From assembly GCA_035717485.1 (NCBI GenBank), contig DASTIQ010000175.1, positions 1 through 37,228 of the forward strand: DNA of 37,228 nt. Reading direction: 5' to 3'. How positions within the stretch are numbered: the stretch's first letter is position 1; every line of letters begins with the position of its first letter. The DNA comes from Thermoanaerobaculia bacterium (lineage in GTDB: Bacteria; Acidobacteriota; Thermoanaerobaculia; UBA5066; DATFVB01). A model generated the notes under the pieces. It worked only from the letters and a program-made list of their open reading frames with translations. It made no database searches and had not been told where the DNA came from. Below are positions 31,358 to 37,228 of the stretch, piece after piece. Position numbers and translations under genes: made by a program.

Positions 31358-33133
31358 TCAGGCGGCTCTTTGAGCCGCGATCCACGCGTCGATGCGCGCC
31401 TGCAGCACGTCCATCGGCAGCGCGCCGGCGCCGAGCACCTCGTCGTGGAATTTCCGGATGTCGAACTTGTCCCCGAGCTCCTTCTTCGCCTTCTCGCGGA
31501 GCGCGAGGATCGTGAGCTGCCCGATCTTGTAACCCAGCGCCTGCGCGGGCCAGGAGATGTACCGGTCGGTCTCGCTCTGGACCTCGACTTCGTCCGTGCC
31601 GGAGTGGGCGTGGAAGAAGTCGACGACCTGCTGCCGCGACCACCTCTTGTAGTGGAGGCCGGTGTCGACGACGAGCCGGATCGCCCGGAGCATCTCGTCC
31701 TGGTAGTGCCCGTAGAGCTGATAAGGGTCCTGGAAGAAGCCGACGTCGCGGCCGAGGTCCTCCGAATACAGTCCCCAGCCCTCGATGTAGGCGGTGTTGC
31801 CTCCCTGCTGCCGGAACGGCGGGATCGTCGGGAGCTCCTGCGCGATCGAGAGCTGCATGTGATGTCCCGGGACGCCTTCGTGATACGCGGTCGTCTCGAT
31901 GTTGATGATCTTCCGCTTCGCGAAGTCGCTCGTGTTCACGTTGACGACGCCGGGCCGGGAGCCGTCGGGCGTCCCCGTGTTGTACTCGGCGCCGGAGGCC
32001 GTCGCCTCGCGGAAGGGCTCGGTCGGCTTGACGACGACTTTCGCCTTCGGGAGCCGGCCGAAGATCTGCGGCAGCTTCGCCCACATCTGGTCGATGTACT
32101 TCGTGTAGAGGTCGACGATCTCCTGCCGCGAATGGGCGTGGAGCTTCGGGTCCTTCTCGATCGCGGCGTCGAACGCCTTCCGGTCGGCATAGCCGAGCTT
32201 CCGGGCGATCTTCTCCATCTCTCCTTCGATTCGCGTCACCTCGCGGAGGCCGAGCTGGTGGATCTCTTCCGGCGTCATCCCGGTCGTCGTCGATTCCTTC
32301 ACGCGGAACGCGTAGCGCGCCTCCCCGTCGGGGAGCGACCAGATCCCGACCTCGCTGCGTCCCTTCGGCGCGTACTCGTCCTTCACGAACTTCGCGAACT
32401 TCGCGTAGGCCGGCTCGATGTCGTTCTTGATGACGGCGACGAGCGCGTCGTGGATCCGCTTCTGGTCTTCGGCGGAAACCGTCTTCGGGAACTTGGTCAG
32501 GCACTGCGCGAACGGCGACTTCTCCGGGTCCGCGCCCGCGATCGTTTCCGCCTGCGGAACGACCTTCTCGAGGAGGAACTTCGGAGGCATGAGGCCGTCT
32601 TTCATGCCCGCCCGCATGTTGTCCATCACGTCGTTCAACTGCTTCGGGAAATTCCGCATGCGCGTGAGGTAGTCGTCGTAGTCCTTCGTCGTGTCGAACG
32701 GGAGGTAGGCGACGAACTGCGGGGCCTGGATGTGGATCCCGGAGATCTGCGTGACCGGCATCTCCCATCCCTTGAACTTCGCCCCCTCGAGGCCTTCCTT
32801 CAGCTCCCGGACCATCAGCGTCTTGTTGAGCTGCTCCTGTTCGGGGAAGCCCGTCGTGTCGACCGCCTCGAACCGATCGAGGAATTCCTTCGTCTTGGCG
32901 AGGTCCTTCTGGATCGCGGCGAGCGAGTTGTCGCTCGACTTGTCGTTCCAGCGCTTGTCCCCGAGATACGAGGCGAATTCGGGGTTCGTCGAGAGGTTGT
33001 ATTCCCACTGCTCCGCGATCAGGTCGTTCATCGCCTTGCGGCGCGCCTCCAGCGAAGCGGACGGCGCGTCGGCGCCGAAAGCCGCCCCGGCGGCGAGAAC
33101 GCCGATCAGGGACAAAGTCATGAATCGAAACAT
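31358..33133 (-). CDS. DUF885-family exported zinc peptidase-like protein
   Basis: This 591-residue protein has a signal peptide (1-20, near AAFGAD). The family hallmark HEGVPGHH at residues 418-425, a variant of the HEXXH zinc site, is preceded by NIETTAYHEG and followed by the third-ligand region YIEGWGLYSEDLG (about 449-461). The length fits the family, which is related to M32-like carboxypeptidases and is usually extracytoplasmic. The peptide or ester substrate is unknown. AAGGAGG precedes the ATG by four bases, and a strong intrinsic terminator follows the stop. It is a single-gene unit. Confidence 0.9.
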   Translation of the reverse strand: MFRFMTLSLIGVLAAGAAFGADAPSASLEARRKAMNDLIAEQWEYNLSTNPEFASYLGDKRWNDKSSDNSLAAIQKDLAKTKEFLDRFEAVDTTGFPEQEQLNKTLMVRELKEGLEGAKFKGWEMPVTQISGIHIQAPQFVAYLPFDTTKDYDDYLTRMRNFPKQLNDVMDNMRAGMKDGLMPPKFLLEKVVPQAETIAGADPEKSPFAQCLTKFPKTVSAEDQKRIHDALVAVIKNDIEPAYAKFAKFVKDEYAPKGRSEVGIWSLPDGEARYAFRVKESTTTGMTPEEIHQLGLREVTRIEGEMEKIARKLGYADRKAFDAAIEKDPKLHAHSRQEIVDLYTKYIDQMWAKLPQIFGRLPKAKVVVKPTEPFREATASGAEYNTGTPDGSRPGVVNVNTSDFAKRKIINIETTAYHEGVPGHHMQLSIAQELPTIPPFRQQGGNTAYIEGWGLYSEDLGRDVGFFQDPYQLYGHYQDEMLRAIRLVVDTGLHYKRWSRQQVVDFFHAHSGTDEVEVQSETDRYISWPAQALGYKIGQLTILALREKAKKELGDKFDIRKFHDEVLGAGALPMDVLQARIDAWIAAQRAA

Positions 33134-33203
33134 CGGGCCTCCTTCTTCCTCAACGCTGATACGGACGAAACGCCGTTTTGTTCCGGCGCGGAGGATCGCG
33201 GGC

Positions 33204-33209
33204 TACGAT
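33204..33209 (+). promoter_or_regulatory. Leaderless -10 box of the DUF983 gene
   Basis: TACGAT ends six bases before the ATG at 33216. No Shine-Dalgarno is present. Confidence 0.5.
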
Positions 33210-33215
33210 ATCGCG

Positions 33216-33686
33216 ATGCGTCCCGAGGAGCCGTCCGCCCCCGCCGCGCTTCCGGTCCGGGGGCCGTTCACGGCCGGGAACGCCGCGACCTATTTCCGCC
33301 GGGCGATGCGGCTGCGCTGCCCCGTCTGCGGGGAGCACCCGATCTTTCCGGAATGGCGGCGGACGCGCAGCGTCCGGCAGTGGCTGACGCCTCTCGAAGG
33401 ATGCCCGCGCTGCCGGTACCGCTACGATCGCGAGCCGGGGTATTTCCTGCTCGCGATATGGGCGTTCGATTACGCGGCCGTCGGCGGCGCGGCGCTCGTC
33501 GCCTGGTTCCTCCTCTCGACGTTCGCGGACCTTCCGCTCGTCCCGATGCTCCTCCTCCTGCTCCTGCCGATGCCCGTCGCGAGCGTCCTGCTCGTGCGGC
33601 ACGCGAAAGCGCTCTGGATCGCGTTCGACCATTTCGTCGATCCCGCGCGGAAGCGTTCGCCCGGAGGACCGCGCGCACGGAACTGA
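33216..33686 (+). CDS. DUF983-family membrane protein
   Basis: This 156-residue protein has two CXXC pairs (Cys35/Cys38 in RCPVCGEHPIF and Cys63/Cys66 in GCPRCRYRY) forming a probable zinc ribbon. Two transmembrane helices follow (about 77-100 and 107-128) and the tail is basic. This is the DUF983 layout; members are often near cytochrome-oxidase genes, but none is present here. The role is unknown. The gene ends 26 bases before the convergent SLC13-type permease, with a TCCCGGCCGGGA palindrome (33693-33704) in the gap. Confidence 0.85.
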   Translation: MRPEEPSAPAALPVRGPFTAGNAATYFRRAMRLRCPVCGEHPIFPEWRRTRSVRQWLTPLEGCPRCRYRYDREPGYFLLAIWAFDYAAVGGAALVAWFLLSTFADLPLVPMLLLLLLPMPVASVLLVRHAKALWIAFDHFVDPARKRSPGGPRARN

Positions 33687-33692
33687 CGGCGT

Positions 33693-33704
33693 TCCCGGCC
33701 GGGA
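33693..33704. repeat. Palindrome between convergent genes
   Basis: TCCCGGCCGGGA is a perfect 12-bp dyad, with partly paired flanks, in the 26-bp gap between two convergent stops. It may slow polymerases arriving from both sides. It has no T-tract. Confidence 0.35.
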
Positions 33705-33712
33705 GCGCGCCT

Positions 33713-35524
33713 CTACAGCGGGAAGAAACGGGGCACGAGCAGGATGATCCCGGCCACGAGCCCGATGGTGAGAGGAAGACCCGCCCGGACGTAGTCGCCG
33801 AAACGATAACCGCCCGGACCCATGACGAGCACGTTCACCGGATGCGAAAAGGGGGTGAGCATCGACGTCGACGTCCCGAGCGCGACGGCCATCGCGAACG
33901 CCCGCGGGTCCGCTCCGACGTGGCCGGCCGTCGCGACGGCGATCGGCCCGACGATGAGGGGGGTCGCCGCACCTCCCGGGATGATCTGGGTGAGCGCGGC
34001 GGTCAGCACGGTGAAGAGCGCGAGGAGACCCCGCGGGCTCCGGGCATGAGACGCTCCGACGAGCGTCCGCGAGACCATCGCGGCGGCCCCCGAATGCGTC
34101 AGGGCGATCGAGAGCGGGAGCATCGCGCCGATCAGCGCCACGGCCCGCCAGTCGACCGATCGGTACGCCTCGTCCGAGGACAGGCCGCCGAAGAGGAGGA
34201 GAGCGACGGCCCCGACGAAGAGCGCCGTCGCGACCGACGAGGGGAAGATCATCGCTCCGGCGAGCGCGCCGAGGATGATCGCGAGGCAGGTGCGGGTGCG
34301 CGCCGGATTCGCCGGAGGCGTGAGGTCTTCGTGGCCGAGCACGAGGACGTCGCCCTCCTCCCGCATGCGCCGGAACGCCGCGCGCGGGCCCTGCATCAGG
34401 AGGCCGTCTCCGAACTTGAGCGGCGCTTCCGCGAGCCGCGCGCTCTCGACGAACCCGCCGTCCCTCCAGATCGAGAGGACGGAGACGCCGCCGAGCGCCT
34501 CGCGGAAGTTGACTTCGCGGAGGCTCTTGTTGGCGAACCGGGAGCGGGGGCCGACGACGCCCTCCACGAGGGCGACGCGCGGCGAGGAGAGATACCGGGT
34601 GGGCTTCTTCAGCCGGATGACCTCGAGGCCCGCCTCCCGGATCACCGCCGGGTCGGGAGGCACGCCGTCGAGAACGAGGATGTCGCCGGCGCCGAGCGGG
34701 AAATCCCTCTCCGGGGCGCGCCGCTGGGAGCCGTCCGGGCGCACGACGGCGACGACCACGACGCCGAGGGCGTGAGCCAGGCCGCTCTTTCCGAGCGTCG
34801 TTCCCGCCAGCGGAGACCCGGGAAGGATGCGCGCGCTCTCGATCCGGCGACCGAGCTCGTAGATCTGCGTGAGCGACCGGCCCGCGGCCCCGCGCGCGAG
34901 GCGGTCCTCGGGCTCGGATCGCGCGGGGAGGAGACGCGGCGCCACGAAGCCGGCGTAGAGCAGCCCCGCGATCGCGAGCGTTCCCCCGATCGGAAGGAAA
35001 TCCATCAGGCCGAACGGCCGAAATCCCCTCTGACGCAGCATCTCGCCGACCACGATGTTCGACGTCGTCAGGAGCGTGGCCATGCCGCCGAGCTGTGTGG
35101 CGAAGGCGAGCGGGAGCAGGACCTTCGACGGGGAGATCCGGCGCTGGCGGAGCGCGTCGCTCACCCCCGGCAGGAGCACGGCCGCGGCGGCGATGTTGTT
35201 CATCACGAGAGAGAAACCCGCGGCGGTCACGAGGATCGCGCCCTGCAGAACCCCGTTCCGGCGTCCGCTCCATCGCACGAGCGCCGAACCGAGGCGCCGC
35301 GTGATGCCGCTTCGCTCGAGGGCGCCGCTGAACAGAAAGGCGGAGACGAGGATGACGATCGCCGGGCTCGCGAATCCGGAGAAGGCCTCCTCGAAATCGA
35401 CGTATCGGAGGAGCAGGAGAACCGCGAGGAGGCCGAGCGCAACGCGGTCGGGGGAGATCACCTCCCCCAGGAATGCGGCGGTCGCGAGCGCCACGAGGAC
35501 GAGAAGCGCCGGAGCGCCGAGCAT
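33713..35524 (-). CDS. SLC13/DASS-family permease with RCK_C (TrkA-C) domains
   Basis: This 603-residue inner-membrane transporter is probably a sodium-coupled anion symporter (sulfate, phosphate or dicarboxylate). Two bundles of transmembrane helices (about 1-200 and 405-603) flank a soluble middle of about 200 residues carrying two TrkA-C modules (ESARILPGSPLAGTTLGKSG, GVVGPRSRFANKSLREVNFR). The re-entrant loop regions are visible: SLVMNNIAAAAVLLP in the first bundle, and the later PGGAATPLIVGP and GTSTSMLTPFSHPVNVLV. The architecture is that of the bacterial SLC13-plus-TrkA-C group; the ligand is unproven. TAGAAT is seven bases before the ATG. Confidence 0.9.
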   Translation of the reverse strand: MLGAPALLVLVALATAAFLGEVISPDRVALGLLAVLLLLRYVDFEEAFSGFASPAIVILVSAFLFSGALERSGITRRLGSALVRWSGRRNGVLQGAILVTAAGFSLVMNNIAAAAVLLPGVSDALRQRRISPSKVLLPLAFATQLGGMATLLTTSNIVVGEMLRQRGFRPFGLMDFLPIGGTLAIAGLLYAGFVAPRLLPARSEPEDRLARGAAGRSLTQIYELGRRIESARILPGSPLAGTTLGKSGLAHALGVVVVAVVRPDGSQRRAPERDFPLGAGDILVLDGVPPDPAVIREAGLEVIRLKKPTRYLSSPRVALVEGVVGPRSRFANKSLREVNFREALGGVSVLSIWRDGGFVESARLAEAPLKFGDGLLMQGPRAAFRRMREEGDVLVLGHEDLTPPANPARTRTCLAIILGALAGAMIFPSSVATALFVGAVALLLFGGLSSDEAYRSVDWRAVALIGAMLPLSIALTHSGAAAMVSRTLVGASHARSPRGLLALFTVLTAALTQIIPGGAATPLIVGPIAVATAGHVGADPRAFAMAVALGTSTSMLTPFSHPVNVLVMGPGGYRFGDYVRAGLPLTIGLVAGIILLVPRFFPL

Positions 35525-35531
35525 CGCCCCG

Positions 35532-35537
35532 ATTCTA
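35532..35537 (-). promoter_or_regulatory. Leaderless -10 box of the SLC13-type gene
   Basis: On the minus strand TAGAAT (35537-35532) lies seven bases before the ATG at 35524. Confidence 0.55.
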
Positions 35538-35606
35538 GTGTTCCGACCCGGGGATCGCGACCCCTTCGAGCGTCGGGTCGACGCGGCGGGCCTCGCGCGC
35601 CCGAAG

Positions 35607-35612
35607 TAAGAT
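35607..35612 (+). promoter_or_regulatory. Leaderless -10 box of the fRMsr gene
   Basis: TAAGAT ends six bases before the GTG at 35619. It is the same hexamer, spacing and GTG start as at 29685-29699. Confidence 0.55.
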
Positions 35613-35618
35613 CGGTCC

Positions 35619-36116
35619 GTGCACGAATCCGCGTTCGATCACGCGGCCCCGAAGCCCGAGCTCTACGCCGCGCTCGCGAGGTCGCTCGAATCGCTCGTCT
35701 CCGACGAGCCGGACGCCATCGCGAATCTTGCCAATGCCGCCGCGCTCGTGTGGGAAGCGCTCCCCGGCATCAACTGGGCCGGCTTCTATCTCCTGCGCGG
35801 CGGAGAGCTCGTGCTCGGGCCCTTCCAGGGGCGGCCGGCATGCGTGAGGATCGCTCTCGGAAAAGGCGTCTGCGGCACCGCGGCCGCGTCCCGCGAAACG
35901 GTGGTCGTCGAGGACGTGAACCGTTTCCCGGGCCATATCGCGTGCGACGCGGCGTCCCGATCCGAGATCGTCGTTCCGCTCGTCCGCGGCGGGCGCCTCC
36001 TCGGGGTGCTCGACGTGGACGCGCCGGCGGTCGGCCGGTTCGACGGAGACGACCGCCGGGGCCTCGAGGCCGTCGCGGCGGTCGTCTCGGAAAAGCTCCC
36101 CGAAACCGGATTCTGA
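35619..36116 (+). CDS. msrC: Free methionine-(R)-sulfoxide reductase (GAF-domain fRMsr)
   Basis: This 165-residue cytosolic enzyme reduces free, not protein-bound, methionine-R-sulfoxide. A single GAF domain carries the three redox cysteines Cys75, Cys85 and Cys109 (PACVRIALGKGVCGTAA and FPGHIACD), with exactly the 10- and 24-residue spacing of the E. coli enzyme. The substrate-pocket segment SRSEIVVPL and the closing GVLDVDAP are present. The start is GTG, and no Shine-Dalgarno precedes it. It complements the exported MsrA elsewhere in the window. It is divergent from the SLC13-type permease. Confidence 0.93.
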   Translation: MHESAFDHAAPKPELYAALARSLESLVSDEPDAIANLANAAALVWEALPGINWAGFYLLRGGELVLGPFQGRPACVRIALGKGVCGTAAASRETVVVEDVNRFPGHIACDAASRSEIVVPLVRGGRLLGVLDVDAPAVGRFDGDDRRGLEAVAAVVSEKLPETGF

Positions 36117-36158
36117 CGAGCGCGCCGCCCGGAGGCGGATCCTGGAGTTCGTCCTTCC

Positions 36159-37228
36159 TCAGCGCCGCGCGGCCCACAGTCCGGCCCCGGCGAGCAGAAG
36201 ACCGAGCATCGCGAGTCCCGGCCACGACAGCATCGGAACCGGCGAGGCGCTTTCCGCCTGATTCGTCAACGCGAACGTCTGGAAGATCGGTTTCTCGATC
36301 GTCGTGTGGAAGACGTACGCTCCCGCGCCATACGAGCCCGGGGTGCCGTTGGCCGTCGCCGTGACCTCCGCGACGCCGTTGGCGTCCGTCAGGACGGCGT
36401 TGGCGGAGAGCGTCGCGCTCGGGCCCGACGTGGGCGTGACGAAGTAAACCAGGACCTGCGGCGTCGGGTTGCCCTGGGTGTCCGTCAACCTGACCGACAG
36501 CTTCTGACCGAACGTCGTCAGGATGGCGGTCGTCTGGGGCGTTCCGCCGGCGAGCGCCATGAAGTGGGGGAGCGGAGCGTAGTTTCGCAGGCTGATGTTC
36601 TGGGGAGCGACGCTCGCGTTGCTCTGGATCGCGACCTTCACGCTGTAGGAGCCGACGAGCCCGTTGGCCGTCGCGGTGACCTGCGCGAAGCCCGAGCCGT
36701 CGGTCGTCGCGGTGGCGGCGGAGAGGTCCGCCGCGGCCCCGTTGGCGGCGGAAAGAACCGTGTACGCGACCGTCGCGCCGCTCACCGGGTTGGACCCGCT
36801 GTCGAGGACCTGGACCTTCAGGGGGAACGAGAACGGCTGGTTGATGAGCTGGCTCTGCGGCGACGTCAGAAGGTCGAGCGTGATCTGCGCGGCCGCGGAG
36901 GCGACGTTCGAGTTGGAGAGCGAGAACGACACCGGCGCGAGGCCGGGCGCGGTGGCGCCGACGGTGAATGCTCCGGCGACCGGATTGGCCGTCGCGGTCA
37001 CCTGGGCGATTCCCGAGCCGTTCGTGACCGCGGTCGCCGAGGAGAGGACCGCGCTCGGAGCGCTTCCGCCGGGAGGAGGAGCGAAGAACGTCACCGCGAC
37101 GCCCGCTTTGGGGTTGCTCGCGCCGTCGAAGACCGTGACCTGCAGGGGCAGGGAAAAGGCCGTGTTGATCAGCGTCGACTGGGAATCGCCCCCCGTCGCG
37201 GTCATGTGGTCCGGAGCGAGATTGCAGA
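36159..37228 (-). CDS. Secreted Ig-like repeat protein with IPTL-type C-terminal sorting tail (N-terminus beyond window)
   Basis: This is the C-terminal part of a surface protein; the frame continues off the right edge, and the ATG at 37205 is internal to a repeat. Three bacterial Ig-like units of about 105-110 residues are visible. Each ends in a form of TDGSGxAQVTATANGxxGSYxV, as in Big_1/invasin-type adhesins. The last 30 residues are a Pro-Val-Pro-Met-Leu-Ser-Trp motif, a hydrophobic helix (LAMLGLLLAGAGLW) and a basic end (AARR). This order resembles the IPTLxxWG-CTERM signal handled by exosortase H. No exosortase gene lies in the window. Confidence 0.8.
   Translation of the reverse strand, partial: CNLAPDHMTATGGDSQSTLINTAFSLPLQVTVFDGASNPKAGVAVTFFAPPPGGSAPSAVLSSATAVTNGSGIAQVTATANPVAGAFTVGATAPGLAPVSFSLSNSNVASAAAQITLDLLTSPQSQLINQPFSFPLKVQVLDSGSNPVSGATVAYTVLSAANGAAADLSAATATTDGSGFAQVTATANGLVGSYSVKVAIQSNASVAPQNISLRNYAPLPHFMALAGGTPQTTAILTTFGQKLSVRLTDTQGNPTPQVLVYFVTPTSGPSATLSANAVLTDANGVAEVTATANGTPGSYGAGAYVFHTTIEKPIFQTFALTNQAESASPVPMLSWPGLAMLGLLLAGAGLWAARR

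Noticed and set aside
31370-36364. A 1664-codon plus-strand open frame spanning five genes
   Set aside because: It is antisense to the peptidase and permease genes, rich in Arg, Glu, Gly and Asp, and has no domain; long empty antisense frames are expected at this GC content.
1-37228. tRNA, rRNA or CRISPR array
   Set aside because: No cloverleaf with TTCGA-type arm, no rRNA core sequence and no regularly spaced repeats were found by reading.

Overview
This is high-GC DNA (roughly two thirds G+C by eye) from a Gram-negative bacterium. Two outer-membrane TonB-dependent barrels are present, one with the N-terminal carboxypeptidase-regulatory-like domain common in Acidobacteriota. Many small signal-peptide proteins of unknown function, a DUF885 zinc peptidase, a DUF983 protein and an Asp-box repeat exoprotein also point to Acidobacteriota, perhaps the Thermoanaerobaculia. 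That placement is inference from gene style, not from a marker gene. I see no rRNA, tRNA, CRISPR array, insertion sequence or phage gene. No gap between genes reaches 300 bases.

Layout. 1-2843: an STT3-type oligosaccharyltransferase cut by the left edge, a small GlsB/YeaQ-type membrane protein, and a TetR regulator with a clear promoter/operator. 3041-7118 (minus): a diiron PaaA/BoxB-like protein, a secreted protein and a TonB-dependent receptor, in operon-like order. 7284-10868: a methyltransferase and a large Oar-like TonB-dependent receptor, followed by a 96-nt palindrome. 11111-17700: a secreted helical protein, a tiny ORF with its own terminator, a cyclase-family hydrolase with a coupled secreted partner, the methionine-sulfoxide reductase MsrA, the peroxiredoxin Bcp, and two small exported proteins. 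17708-20278: a glycosyltransferase/methyltransferase pair divergent from an SDR oxidoreductase. 20379-29630: a PQQ-like beta-propeller, then the bacterial N-degron genes aat, clpA and clpS, with clpA and clpS separated by an exported protein, a ten-Asp-box exoprotein and a ferredoxin. 29697-37228: an exported protein, a TPR-like protein with an apparent CTG start, a DUF885 peptidase, a DUF983 protein, an SLC13-type permease, a free-methionine-sulfoxide reductase, and a secreted Ig-repeat protein cut by the right edge that ends in an IPTL-like sorting tail.

Themes. (1) Protein quality control: Aat, ClpA and ClpS make up the leucine/phenylalanine N-degron route, while MsrA, the GAF-type fRMsr and Bcp repair or prevent sulfur oxidation. 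(2) Translation initiation appears split into two classes. Eleven of about 31 starts have a TANNNT box 6-8 nt before the start codon and no Shine-Dalgarno, as expected for leaderless mRNAs; most of the others have a good Shine-Dalgarno or a stop-start overlap. (3) The noncoding DNA holds strong secondary structures: a 17-bp perfect stem at 1695-1742, a 96-nt imperfect palindrome at 10892-10987 whose flank recurs at 2847-2876, and two good intrinsic terminators on the minus strand. Most long open frames antisense to these genes are high-GC shadows.
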